64,000 nucleotides of DNA from Methanosarcina sp. UBA293 (GTDB lineage Archaea; Halobacteriota; Methanosarcinia; Methanosarcinales; Methanosarcinaceae): positions 1 to 64,000 of the forward strand of contig DALS01000051.1 of assembly GCA_002499445.1 (NCBI GenBank), given 5' to 3'. Positions 45,463 through 54,404 of this stretch are shown here, piece by piece; the first letter of the stretch is position 1; each line of letters begins with the position of its first letter. The position numbers and the translations under genes were made by a program. The notes beneath the pieces were generated by a model that was not told the origin of the DNA, did not search any database, and saw nothing but the letters and a program-made list of their open reading frames with translations.

Positions 45463-45767
45463 ATATCGAACTTTGACCTGCTAGTTAGGATAAGTTTTCT
45501 TTTTCCCGGTATTAAGGCTTTTTTGTTTCTAACTAGGAGATATATTTTTTCTGCTCCTTGATTTGAAATCAAGGCTTATTAGTTTGTGTGTGTTTCTAGC
45601 AGGTTTCCGGCTGTCTCTACCCTCCCATTTACTCTTGCCGGAAAATGGAACTCCCAACTGGCCATCCAATGATTATCAAAATATAAAATGAATGAGAAGG
45701 GAATCAGTAGTGATCCTTTCCCAGTTTTTTATCGTTTTAATATAACACTTTACGTAAGATTTTGGGC
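45463..45767. other. Intergenic region between the two small paralogues
   Basis: These 305 bp hold no gene. CTAGTTAG (45481-45488) and CTAACTAG (45529-45536) form an 8-bp inverted repeat next to a minus-strand TATA-like element (AAAAAATATATCT at about 45538-45550), so it may control the downstream gene. A short GAAATCAAGG / CCTTGATTTG inverted repeat occurs near 45556-45576. Confidence 0.45.
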
Positions 45768-45947
45768 TTATTGGCCCCATAGGGCTATTATTTTATCGAT
45801 AGCTATATGGGTAAGTTTCCCTTCATTATTAAGCGTCAGAACATTGTCTGCACAGGCTTCTACACTTCCCCTGAAAACGTCAGGTCCACCGCAATAGACA
45901 TCCACATCTTTGTTAAGATAGTGTTCAACTATAAAGGATTGCATCAT
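45768..45947 (-). CDS. Small Sm-like-fold protein, paralogue 2
   Basis: A 59-codon gene just under the usual size cut-off. The translation begins MMQSFIVEH and continues through DVDVYCGGPDVFRG, EACADNVLTL and HIAIDKIIALW, and aligns along its full length with the protein at 45256: VDVYCGGPDVF and AIDKIIA are identical. A strong ribosome binding site (AGGAGGA, about 45951-45957) lies just upstream of the two ATGs. A TATA-like TTTAAATATATTT lies at about 46070-46083. The two genes stand in tandem, 330 bases apart, so they come from a duplication. Confidence 0.8.
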   Translation of the reverse strand: MMQSFIVEHYLNKDVDVYCGGPDVFRGSVEACADNVLTLNNEGKLTHIAIDKIIALWGQ

Positions 45948-46300
45948 TGATCTTCCTCCTGCTTATTTCCTTTGCAACTTGCTTATTTTTTTGTTTGTTT
46001 GATGGGATAAACTCACGGGCTTTACATCCGGAGTTTCCGTTAATTGTAACTATCCCTTCATTTAATATAAATATATTTAAAAACTAAAATTGATTTTCGA
46101 GATGCAGCGCCATTAATTTCCTGAAGGAAAATTAGCTTTACTAACCCAGTAGCCTGTATAGTTCACATGTTCTCGCTTTTTCCGGATATAAAAAAATGAA
46201 TATATAACCTATTTTCACCGTATTTACTTGTTTTAGGAATCCGGGAAAGTTAAGTTTATCTGGAAATATCTTATAAATCCTGATTTTCGTAAAAAAAAGA
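45948..46300. other. Intergenic region
   Basis: These 353 bp hold the promoter and ribosome binding site of the Sm-like gene (TATA-like at about 46070-46083) and the 3' flank of the XRE gene. An 84-codon minus-strand frame at 46141-46395 overlaps the XRE gene out of frame and looks spurious. Confidence 0.4.
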
Positions 46301-46537
46301 TTAATTTGAGTCTTTCTGAAGGACTCGAAGAGGCTCAGTCCCGTTGTCCTCATAGAAGAAGATATCCTCAATACGGACACCAAAAAGCCTTGCAAGCTTG
46401 AATGCTAGCTCAAGAGAAGGATCATATTTACACTTTTCAATCGCATGTATGGTTTGCCGTGTCACCCCTACCTTTTCGGCCAGGCTCTCCTGGGTAAGAT
46501 CATGTATTGCTCTGTAAACTTTAATTTTATTTTTCAT
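46301..46537 (-). CDS. XRE-family transcriptional regulator
   Basis: A 78-residue Cro/C1-type helix-turn-helix protein: IKVYRAIHDLTQESLAEKVGVTRQTIHAIEKCKYDPSLELAFKLARLFGVRIEDIF. I use ATG 46537 (MKNKIKVYRA) because this is where the family begins; a longer frame opens at 46606. It lies 120 bases downstream of a DUF2178 membrane-protein gene on the same strand. XRE regulators of this short type commonly pair with DUF2178 proteins, and the regulator probably controls its partner. Confidence 0.88.
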   Translation of the reverse strand: MKNKIKVYRAIHDLTQESLAEKVGVTRQTIHAIEKCKYDPSLELAFKLARLFGVRIEDIFFYEDNGTEPLRVLQKDSN

Positions 46538-46657
46538 TGCAGGCTCCGTATTTTTTAAGTAGATTTGAAGGGTGTCATCACGAGAACATTCAACTTTAAT
46601 AATCAAGTTTAGGATTGTACCTGAAATTTTTTAAGACATGAGAATCCGGCTTTCTGC

Positions 46658-47041
46658 TCAGCCGCCATATTCCCTGTTGTAATGCATATAAAGCAAGCCA
46701 TAAAGCACCATAACCGCACAACTTACATACGCCATGAAAAAACCAAGATTGGTGTAGCTTGGATAAGTGTTCCTCATTGCTATGAGGGCTGCTCCTCCAA
46801 GGGCAAAACTAATTACTATTATCTGGAAAATAATCCAGGAGGCTTTCTGGCTGATCTGGTAAATGCGCTCGTCTTCCACAATGCCTTCCTGTCTATTTTT
46901 TATAATATATATCGCAGCCCCCCCTGCTAAAAAGACACCTATAGCAAGTACTGGACTTCCTATCGAAAAAGCAAAACTTAGAACCATTCCCATCACCATT
47001 ATAATTAGAAATAAAATTACTTCAAATTGTTTCTGCTTCAT
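46658..47041 (-). CDS. DUF2178 family membrane protein
   Basis: A 127-residue membrane protein with four hydrophobic segments (about 8-26, 28-46, 68-88, 95-115) and a short cytoplasmic loop containing IKNRQEGIVEDERIYQISQKAS, the conserved DER-type motif of DUF2178. The partner XRE regulator gene lies 120 bases downstream. Function is unknown. Confidence 0.82.
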   Translation of the reverse strand: MKQKQFEVILFLIIMVMGMVLSFAFSIGSPVLAIGVFLAGGAAIYIIKNRQEGIVEDERIYQISQKASWIIFQIIVISFALGGAALIAMRNTYPSYTNLGFFMAYVSCAVMVLYGLLYMHYNREYGG

Positions 47042-47813
47042 CTATACAACTCCATATACTCTTTCAATATAAGTCAAAGTTCTATATTTATAACATTTTT
47101 ATGTATAGTTTTAAAAGCAAATAAGCTAATTTTCTATAAAAATGTAATGCATCCTTTACATATAGTATACAATTATTTACATTATTTATACTTTTGGGAA
47201 TATGGATAAGAATAATATGGCTCAGAGTAAAAAGCCACAATCTGACTTAAAATGGAGAAAAATAAAATTAAAGATTTGATGGATAGAAAACCGGGAATCA
47301 GAATTCATATATTAATATATAAATCAGGTTTTTAAACAAAATCTACATATCCGTTTCAGTGAGCTAATAAATTATTATTTAATATATGGCGTCGTGTATA
47401 TGTAATGATCTAATTATTTAAGACGCAGATTGAAGTTTGAAGGCTTACCTTCCTTTTTGGGATTTCTTATACTTCTTAAAAAAGAACTGGAAAACTAATT
47501 TATAAGTGTTTGGTGTATATATTGTAACTATGAAAGATAATTTTTTAAGATATGTTGAATTTGCATTCTGTATTTGCCTTTTTATACTCTTTCTGATTTC
47601 CTGTTGTAATACTTAATAAAGAACAATTTGAAATTTTACCTTTTTCAACGATAGAGATGATTTGAGGGCTAATTTTTACAACAGCTAGGCTCTTTTGTAA
47701 ATCCAAAACGATTAAGAAAAAGAGTTTCGGTATAAAAACCGTTAAGAAAAGGAATTTTGGAATAGAATTTATCAGAAAAAATTACAAGTTCTGAATCCAA
47801 AATCCTTTAAAGC
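47042..47813. other. Long AT-rich intergenic region
   Basis: These 772 bp hold no convincing gene in any frame. The DUF2178 promoter should lie at about 47060-47120 (CTATATTTATAAC at 47081-47093, TATA-like). The remainder is A/T-rich with many stops. No significant repeat or hairpin was seen. Confidence 0.4.
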
Positions 47814-48170
47814 TTACATTCCTTTTTCGGGACATTTCATTTCATAAAATGGATGACAGATTCCAAATATTTTATCCAGAGAAACTACAAATCCTATTCC
47901 CATTCCGGGTTCATTAAGATTTACTGCTTCAATAATACTATTCTGAATATTGTCCGCAATACTTGATTTGGCTATGGTAAGGATGATCTCCTTCTCTGGC
48001 TCAATCATCAAGCCTAGAATACTTTTATTTTCATGGACTCCTGTGCCACGGCCAAATAAGATTGTTCCACCGTGGGCACCGGCTTTTCTTGAAGCCTTGA
48101 TTACCTCATCGCCCCAGCCTTTCTTTACAATTGTTACTATTAACACAAATTCACTCTTCTCATTGCACAT
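47814..48170 (-). CDS. PII-like nitrogen regulatory protein
   Basis: A 118-residue GlnB/PII-fold protein: FVLIVTIVKKGWGDEVIKASRKAGAHGGTILFGRGTGVHE, then LMIEPEKEIILTIAKSS. The T-loop region is short, and the GRG that follows the first strands is conserved. In the PII family the residues around the T loop bind ATP/ADP and 2-oxoglutarate and contact a partner. It is the last gene of an operon with two DUF1538 membrane proteins and overlaps the preceding gene by 11 bases. It probably gates that transporter in response to nucleotides. Confidence 0.85.
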   Translation of the reverse strand: MCNEKSEFVLIVTIVKKGWGDEVIKASRKAGAHGGTILFGRGTGVHENKSILGLMIEPEKEIILTIAKSSIADNIQNSIIEAVNLNEPGMGIGFVVSLDKIFGICHPFYEMKCPEKGM

Positions 48171-48885
48171 TATTTCTACCTCCGTTAAATCTTATATAAA
48201 CACCCAGCAACATAACAAAAAGAATAGGTGCGAGTGCTATCATTGCAATCAGACCGAAGCCATCTGCTACAGGGTCTGCACCCTCATATGCTGTAGCTAC
48301 TCCCACAGCCATAGACATGAGAAAAGATACAGCCATCGGACCTGTTACAGCTCCTCCTGCATCGAAAGCTATACCTATAAAATCTTTGTCACAAAGCCAT
48401 AATAGAACAAGGGCAAATAAATAACCTGGGATTATTATATACAGGAATGGAATTCTATAGACAATTTTTGCCATTGTAATAGCAGCAAACAGGGCAACTG
48501 CTAGGGAAAGCGTGTAAAGCATAAGATTTGATTTTATATAACCATTGGAAGACACCTCAACCTGATAACATAATACTCTTACAGAAGGTTCTGCAAGAGT
48601 AGCAAGTAAACCGAGGATAAAACCTATGGGAATCAAAAAATTTCTTTTAGAACCACCAAAGAATTCCCCTATTTTCGTTCCCGCAGGAAGAAAGCCATTA
48701 TAGACCCCATAAAGAAACAAAACCAGACCGAATGCAGTGAAAGCTAATCCTGTATAAAGTTTTACTAACTGTGATGATGGCAATTTTAAATATAATATCT
48801 GGAATACTGTGAAGAAAATTACTAGAGGAGCAATTGACTGAATAACTTCTAGGACTACAGGCAAAATTTCTATACCCGAACTCAT
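48160..48885 (-). CDS. DUF1538 membrane protein, second subunit
   Basis: A 241-residue membrane protein of the DUF1538 family, with about seven helices and the glycine-rich signature DKDFIGIAFDAGGAVTGPMAVSFLMSMAVGVA. It shares its repeat signature with the preceding gene, which it overlaps by 4 bases. DUF1538 pairs have been reported to act together as two-component Na+/H+ antiporters (the UmpAB type in halophilic bacteria); cation transport here is inferred by analogy. The PII-like gene overlaps its end. Confidence 0.82.
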   Translation of the reverse strand: MSSGIEILPVVLEVIQSIAPLVIFFTVFQILYLKLPSSQLVKLYTGLAFTAFGLVLFLYGVYNGFLPAGTKIGEFFGGSKRNFLIPIGFILGLLATLAEPSVRVLCYQVEVSSNGYIKSNLMLYTLSLAVALFAAITMAKIVYRIPFLYIIIPGYLFALVLLWLCDKDFIGIAFDAGGAVTGPMAVSFLMSMAVGVATAYEGADPVADGFGLIAMIALAPILFVMLLGVYIRFNGGRNNVQ

Positions 48886-49574
48886 GAAGACAGGACCCCC
48901 ATTAGCATGAGACTCAGTATGGGACCTGTAGTCGCCAAGCCTACAAGCCCAAATCCATCCAGTTCAGATCTATCCTGCAATACTGAAGCTACCCCGATTC
49001 CAAGCCCCATAAGCACAGGCACAAATATAGCCCCGGTAGTTACGCTTCCAGAATCAAAGGCAATTGCTAGGAAATCAGCAGGTACGAAGAAGGACAGCAC
49101 GAGTATAAATGAATAAATTGCAGCAAATAAATATCTGACCGGAGTTCCATAGATTATCCTCAGGATGGCAATAATCATAATGAAACCTACTCCAAAGGCT
49201 ATGGAGAATAACAGTAAACTGCTATCTATGCCACCCTGCAGAGCTGAATCAATCAAGTTAATTAAAACAATTACATTGGGTTCCGCAATGGTTACAAAGA
49301 ATGAGAATAAAAACACTATTAATGCAATGAACCCTAGTGAGTTATGCTTAGGCAAGTCACCTCCAATTGCCTCTCCCATCGGGAGCATACTCACCTTAAC
49401 CCCCGTTAGAAAAAAAGTCATTCCTATTGCAGTTATTGCTGTAGCTATTAAAAAGGAAATAAGATCGTTCCAGCTTATACCGACGAACAGAAGCAACAGC
49501 AACACTATTGCCAGTGCTAAGGGAAAGACAGCTTGGATTACTTCCTGGAAAGTTTCTTTAATGTTATGCATCAT
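48882..49574 (-). CDS. DUF1538 membrane protein, first subunit
   Basis: A 230-residue membrane protein of the DUF1538 family. Signature FLAIAFDSGSVTTGAIFVPVLMGLGIGVASVL near residue 160 matches that in the second subunit. It begins at ATG 49574 (MMHNIKETF); the second Met is adjacent. The tandem DUF1538 layout plus a PII-like protein suggests one transport unit whose two halves form a heteromer. The sense of transport and the ion are unknown. Confidence 0.82.
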   Translation of the reverse strand: MMHNIKETFQEVIQAVFPLALAIVLLLLLFVGISWNDLISFLIATAITAIGMTFFLTGVKVSMLPMGEAIGGDLPKHNSLGFIALIVFLFSFFVTIAEPNVIVLINLIDSALQGGIDSSLLLFSIAFGVGFIMIIAILRIIYGTPVRYLFAAIYSFILVLSFFVPADFLAIAFDSGSVTTGAIFVPVLMGLGIGVASVLQDRSELDGFGLVGLATTGPILSLMLMGVLSS

Positions 49575-49884
49575 AAAAGTTCCACCAGATGAATATGTAA
49601 TTCATCGAAATACGTGTTCAAAGCTTTAGTTTTCATAAATTTTTGTAAGTAGTTTGTAGGACTAATCTGTTGGCAGAGTGGAGTCTTCTGTGTCATTTAC
49701 TCTTATCGTTTTTTATTATCATTCTTTTATAAAATTCTGGATGCTACTTAATTTATTTGTTTTGATATAAGTAAATATTTGTCTGTAAGATTGACCAGTT
49801 TTGTTGAGATAGTTGATTCTAATATCTAAATCTTTTGACAGTTTTCTCATGCCAAATAATGTGCAAGTCCACAGGTCCTTTCCC
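49575..49884. other. Intergenic region upstream of the DUF1538 operon
   Basis: These 310 bp lie between the antiporter 3' end and the DUF1538 operon, both on the minus strand. A 63-codon minus-strand frame (49719-49910) overlaps the antiporter gene and lacks a family; I treat it as chance. The operon promoter should lie just above 49574. Confidence 0.4.
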
Positions 49885-51867
49885 TTACTCAAAAAGCTTT
49901 CTAACCTCATCGAGTTTTTCTGGTGGGCTGATTACAAGCAGAATGTCATTCGCTAATATCTCAGTCTCAGCTTCTGGGGTGGAAATAATCCTATGATTAC
50001 GGGAGATTGCAAGCACAGATACTCTGTAATTTCTCCTGAGATTGAGTTCTCCAAAAGTCATTCCTGCAATTTTTGAGGATTTTCCGACCCTGATGCTGCG
50101 AATTTCCACATCTGCAAAATCAAGAGCCAGATCACAAAGTTTCTTCCTGGGAATGTCAGGACTTCGCAGCATCTTATAGTGGTCTGCACGCAGTGTTGAA
50201 CCCAGGGAATTGATTTCGCTGCTGGGAACTAAATATCTATGAAGTACCCTTGTAAAAAGCTCTATTGAGCTTTCAAATTCATCAGAAATTACCTCGTTTG
50301 CTCCAAAGGCATAAAACTTATCCAGTTCACTCAGGAAATGTGTTCTGGCAATTATATGGACTTGAGGGTTTAATCTTCGTGCAACTTCAATTATCCTTTT
50401 GGCGCTTGTAGGATCACCTGCGGTCACAACAACGGATTTTGCAGTCTGGATGCCTGCATGTTCCAGCACAGCAGCCTGAGCAGCATCCCCGTAAAAAATA
50501 TGCTCTTCATTTAGTTTCTCTATGCGTACGACTTCAGGATTCATGTCAATTACTATATAGGGAATTGAAGCTGCCTTTGCGGCAGTTACGACATTTTTAC
50601 CATTTATTCCAAACCCGATTATAATTACATGGTTTTCAGGTTTCTCTTCTGATTTATTTTCTTTAAATTTACTGTACCAGCCTTGCTTCAATATTGGGGG
50701 TAGAGGTAATAACTCAGCAAAAGCCGTGGTTCTATACCCTATACTCATAATAAGTGGGGTGAGTACCATAGAAAGCACAGCCATGTCCAGAAATTCTTGA
50801 TACACAATAGAGGACATCAATCCGCTTGCAAAACCTACCTTTGCAAGAATAAAGGAAAATTCCCCAACCTGTGAAAGGGAAAATCCAACTAGGATCATTG
50901 TATTCAAAGGAAAACCTATGAGAAAGGTGCTCAAGCTATTTGCCAGAACTTTCAGGAGCAGCACTATCAGAGTAGCAGTCAGGATCAGGAAAAGATGTTC
51001 TTTTAATATATCGAGATTTAGCAGCATCCCTATTGAAATGAAAAAAATACTCACGAACATGTCCCTGAACGGGATTAAATTTCCAAGAGCTTGAACTGAA
51101 TAATCGGATTCTGAGATGATGAGGCCAGCAAGAAAAGCTCCTAAAGCAAGAGACAGACCAACCATGGAAGTTAACCAGGCAACAGAAAGCCCTATTGCTA
51201 TAATACTCAGAAGAAAAAGCTCATTATTCCGAGTCTTTGTCACTTGGTACATGATAAAAGGAACTACATACCTTGCGCTTAAGAATGTAAACACGATGAG
51301 CCCAGCGCCTTCCAGGATAAACATTGAGAATGACTTTTCCATCCCTGGAATACCTGCGAGGGCTGGAATCAAGAGAATAATTATTACTGCGGCTATATCC
51401 TGAAAAATTAGTATTCCTAGCGAAGTTCGGCCATGAAGGCTATAGATTTCTCCTTTTTCCTGTAACAGTTTAAGGACAATTGCAGTGCTACTTAATGCCA
51501 CTAGGAGCCCAAGGAAAATTGAAGATTCTCTGGAATTGCCAAACCAAACAAATATAAGAGCGATTATAACTGAAGTTATGGAAAGCTGTAATCCGCCTCC
51601 AAAAATTACGATCCTGCGAAGCTGTAAAAGGTCACGCAGCGAAAACTCCATGCCTATGGTAAAAAGCAGGAGTACAACCCCTATCTCGGCTAGAAGTTCA
51701 ATGTTTTCTATATCTTGAATCAGTCCAAGACCGAAAGGTCCTGCAAGAATACCTGCAAGTAGAAAACCAATCAGTGGAGCTATTTTTAATCTTGAGAAAG
51801 TAAAAACTACAGGAATAGAAAGTCCGAAGATGATAAGAAGGTCGGTTAGGAGATTCGTTGTCACCAA
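49885..51867 (-). CDS. KefB/CPA2-type cation:proton antiporter with RCK (TrkA) domains
   Basis: A 660-residue monovalent cation:H+ antiporter. Residues 1-385 carry about twelve helices, with FLLAGILAGPFGLG, LLLFTIGMEFSL, LVALSSTAIVLKLL and the LGAFLAGLIISESDYSVQ segment typical of CPA2. Residues about 410-525 are a TrkA-N Rossmann domain (VIIIGFGINGKNVV), and about 580-660 a TrkA-C domain. TTG 51867 is the likely start (GTG 51864 is next). KefB-like proteins exchange K+ or Na+ for H+. An operator-like palindrome stands just above the promoter. The adjacent DUF1538/PII genes may share a role in cation homeostasis. Confidence 0.93.
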   Translation of the reverse strand: MVTTNLLTDLLIIFGLSIPVVFTFSRLKIAPLIGFLLAGILAGPFGLGLIQDIENIELLAEIGVVLLLFTIGMEFSLRDLLQLRRIVIFGGGLQLSITSVIIALIFVWFGNSRESSIFLGLLVALSSTAIVLKLLQEKGEIYSLHGRTSLGILIFQDIAAVIIILLIPALAGIPGMEKSFSMFILEGAGLIVFTFLSARYVVPFIMYQVTKTRNNELFLLSIIAIGLSVAWLTSMVGLSLALGAFLAGLIISESDYSVQALGNLIPFRDMFVSIFFISIGMLLNLDILKEHLFLILTATLIVLLLKVLANSLSTFLIGFPLNTMILVGFSLSQVGEFSFILAKVGFASGLMSSIVYQEFLDMAVLSMVLTPLIMSIGYRTTAFAELLPLPPILKQGWYSKFKENKSEEKPENHVIIIGFGINGKNVVTAAKAASIPYIVIDMNPEVVRIEKLNEEHIFYGDAAQAAVLEHAGIQTAKSVVVTAGDPTSAKRIIEVARRLNPQVHIIARTHFLSELDKFYAFGANEVISDEFESSIELFTRVLHRYLVPSSEINSLGSTLRADHYKMLRSPDIPRKKLCDLALDFADVEIRSIRVGKSSKIAGMTFGELNLRRNYRVSVLAISRNHRIISTPEAETEILANDILLVISPPEKLDEVRKLFE

Positions 51868-51878
51868 TATAATTGGAT

Positions 51879-51937
51879 TTTTATATAATATAAGTGTTAT
51901 TATATTGCAAACTGTCAGAAAGTATCGATACTGACAG
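51879..51937 (-). promoter_or_regulatory. Promoter and operator-like palindrome of the antiporter gene
   Basis: A TATA box (ATTATATAAAA on the minus strand, about 51880-51889) lies roughly 20 bases above the start codon, so the mRNA may be nearly leaderless. Just upstream, AGTATCGATACT (51921-51932) is a perfect 12-base palindrome, flanked by CTGTCAG (51912-51918) and CTGACAG (51931-51937), another inverted pair. The position suits an activator or repressor site. Confidence 0.6.
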
Positions 51938-52843
51938 CACAGCTGAGTAAAGTTAAAGATTGAAAGATCCGATTTTAGATAACCTTAAAAAAGATTTATG
52001 AAATATTTTAGAAAAATGCAGTAAGTTCTAGATAGTAAAAGTTAGAACCTGAATTGATAATTCAGGGTGAAAGCTTGTTCGAGTGAAACGTTGCATAAGA
52101 TCCAGATACAGACTGCTACAAAGAGGTCTGATGTCGGCGGTTTCAAAGAAATCATACATAAACTGCTGCAAAAAGGCGTAAGAATTAAAAAAATAATCTA
52201 TGAGTCTATCCCAAAAGTAATATTATGTTGAAATTATAAATCCACATTCTGCAGATATACACAGAAATAGAATTTATTTTCTATTTGCCCAAAATTATCC
52301 ATCAAAGGATGGATAAATCTTTTAAATGACTGCCATATTGAGAAAATGGATGGCATTTTTGTGTGCAGCTGTGGAAAGTAAGCTCTTAATTATGTTTTGA
52401 AAATTAAAATCGGGTTTTCTCCTTTGTTTTATGATAAATATTCTTTTTAAAGAGCGAAAATGACATAAAATTACATTAAACGGATTTTAAATTGGTCTAA
52501 ACAATTTTTGTAAAATATGCAGTCTTATCGAACATTATTAAAAATAAAGGAATTTAATGAAGAATAATAAAATGTCGTCTAAACATAGACTTAAATAATT
52601 ATTTTTTTTTAAATTTTGCCTTTTTATGATCGGAGTTGAATATGAGTTAAGGCTATGTGCTTATATATAAGTTTTCCCTCCAGATCATCAAACAATCGAA
52701 GAACAAGGATAATTACAGACTCGAAAGAACTATGAAAAAGAGATAGTTTGAAAGTTTACAATAAAACATATAAAGAGTCTGGTGAAATAAATACATAGAG
52801 TTCAGAAGTAATTTCCAAGATGCTCAGAACTCCATAGAATACG
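51938..52843. other. Long intergenic region with a perfect inverted repeat
   Basis: These 906 bp have no persuasive gene. TTATCCATC (52295-52303) and GATGGATAA (52308-52316) form a perfect 9-bp hairpin with a four-base loop, an unattached element. A TATA-like CTTATATATAAG at 52658-52669 probably drives the secreted-protein gene, giving an unusually long leader of about 240 bases. Confidence 0.45.
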
Positions 52844-52909
52844 CCCTATGAGGCATGATTTAGGTTAGCTTTGCGTTTACTTAAGCTTGCCTAATCCTGC
52901 CTCCTAGGG
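52844..52909 (+). promoter_or_regulatory. Long imperfect RNA hairpin in the leader of the secreted-protein gene
   Basis: Bases 52844-52869 are nearly the reverse complement of 52885-52909: about 21 of 25 positions pair, with arms starting CCCTA-GAGGCA and a loop of about 15 bases (TTTGCGTTTACTTAA). The hairpin ends 11 bases before the ribosome binding site AGGAGG (52921-52926). Such a stem could control translation or transcript stability, or be the remnant of an inserted element. Confidence 0.7.
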
Positions 52910-52933
52910 TAAAAATAAATAGGAGGAAGTAGA

Positions 52934-53679
52934 ATGGTTAAGAATAAAACTACATTAGGGATACTTCTTTTGGCAATGCTGGTTGGTATGGCGTTAGTAC
53001 CAGCTGTAAGCGCACAGGAAGAATTAACAGTAAGTGATAAGCCTTTTCTGAGCTACAGCAAGGTCTAATAGCTGCGCTAAAATCTAATACAAAAATGCCC
53101 GTAGACGAGATAGTTTCTAATTATTGTAAAGCAAACAAAGATATAATTTCAAAAAATAGCTTTGTAAGTGACAATTCAAGTGTATATCGACTAAAAGATG
53201 GATCAAACATAACTTTCACAAATGAAGGCTATATAGTAATTGGTAGTTTGAAAGAAGAAGCAAATAATAAGACGATGCAACCAGACAATGAAAAAGGTGA
53301 AGTAAATTCAATGTCTTTGGTTGATCCGGTTTATACTGACACTATAACGTATTCCGTGAGTTGGTATAATTATCTCGGCGGGAAAATATTTACTGTCTAC
53401 ACAAAAGGATATTTTGGGTATGATTTCATTTCTGTAGAGCCTCATCACGTAGACTCATGGTATCAAAAACATATTATTTTCAATCCTTGGCAGGTTTCTG
53501 ACTGGCAAGAAGGTGGGCAAACAACTTCTAGTACCACTGCAGAAGTTTATGGTAGTGGACGTTTTAGTTGGGGATATACAATCGCTAATAACTACTTCGC
53601 GATACAGGATAAGTATATCAAAGTTTATATAACGTGTAATAAGTTTGGACAGACCAGTGGCGGATGGATAGATAATTAA
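52934..53679 (+). pseudogene. Secreted protein gene with one frameshift
   Basis: ATG 52934, with AGGAGG eight bases upstream, opens a signal peptide (KTTLGILLLAMLVGMALVPAVSAQ) followed by EELTVSDKPF. The frame then runs into a stop at about 53066. One extra T in the run at 53044-53047 would give PFSELQQGLIAALKSNT and join it to the 194-codon frame 53095-53679, which ends in GGWIDN. The repaired protein would be about 248 residues. The C-terminal half is aromatic-rich and beta-type (SVSWYNYLGGKIFTVYTKGY; SWGYTIANNYFAIQDKYIKVYI). No family is recognised. The break may be genuine decay, programmed or a sequencing slip. Confidence 0.75.
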
Positions 53680-54003
53680 TGAAACGATTACAAAAAGACA
53701 GTTATGAAGTAAGAGCATTGAATTTTTAAGTAGAGTTACTGAAAGTTTTTAGCGCACAGTTGTAATGTTTGAAAAAAATATTATAACTGTGCTTATTTTT
53801 TTAGATATAAATCAATGATACTGAAGTTATTATTGTAGAGAACGGTTCAGATTTAAACTGAGACTTATATCGAAAGATACATGACTGTATTAATTATAAT
53901 TTAAGTGACAGCGATATTACAACTGTGATCGAAAAGTATGCGCAGAATCTATGGCGCATAAGTCCTAAAAATCAATAAATCCAAACTAGAATTTATTATA
54001 GGG
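53680..54003. other. Intergenic region
   Basis: These 324 bp contain no gene. TAGCGCACAGTTGTAATG near 53750 and ATAACTGTGCTTATTT near 53783 contain the inverted pair GCACAGTT / AACTGTGC (about 53753-53760 and 53784-53791), a possible terminator for the secreted-protein gene, with T-rich sequence after it. Confidence 0.4.
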
Positions 54004-54258
54004 ATGAGTTCTCTCATGATAAAGAGATTAATTTATAAAATATTGTTTATTGCTTTTTTTATTGTTTTTCTGATTTTCGTTGTATCCTTGGTACTGTTTA
54101 CACCAACACACGTTGAGTCAGAAATGTCAGTTGAGACTGAAACGCTCGTTCAAGAATTGCAAGTAAGTGGCTTAGTCATGAAATTTGAAGAGGGGATTAC
54201 TGAACCCGAAGTTAAAACTATTCTCGAAAACTGCAACTTGACTATGAGCTTATCCTAA
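54004..54258 (+). pseudogene. Truncated UPF0228-type secreted protein
   Basis: An 84-codon frame with a basic start and a membrane/signal helix (ILFIAFFIVFLIFVVSLVLF), followed by LVQELQVSGLVMKFEEGITEPEVKTILENCNLTMS, which resembles the conserved start of the UPF0228 domain known from Methanosarcina. Family members run on for more than 100 further residues; here a stop follows LTMSLS and I could not find the remainder in another frame. It therefore appears to be a 5' fragment, perhaps still expressed as a short peptide. Confidence 0.55.
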
Positions 54259-54404
54259 AACTAAGGATTTGCTTCTCAAATCCTATATCCCGAATTATCG
54301 ATCATGTTCTTGATCTTGAAAATGATTGTGAAATTTGTTAATGAGTGAGAGTTAAATGGCTTTGGGGATAAGCTCTATATGAATAAAATCTTGAAAAAAA
54401 GAAA

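Noticed and set aside
49719..49910. A 63-codon minus-strand frame overlapping the KefB-type gene end
   Set aside because: No family, no ribosome binding site, and it overlaps the antiporter out of frame.
52041..52200. Two similar segments (CAGACTGCTACAAAGAGG and AAACTGCTGCAAAAAGGC) that look like degenerate repeats or gene debris
   Set aside because: Similarity is weak and frames contain many stops; no feature can be supported.
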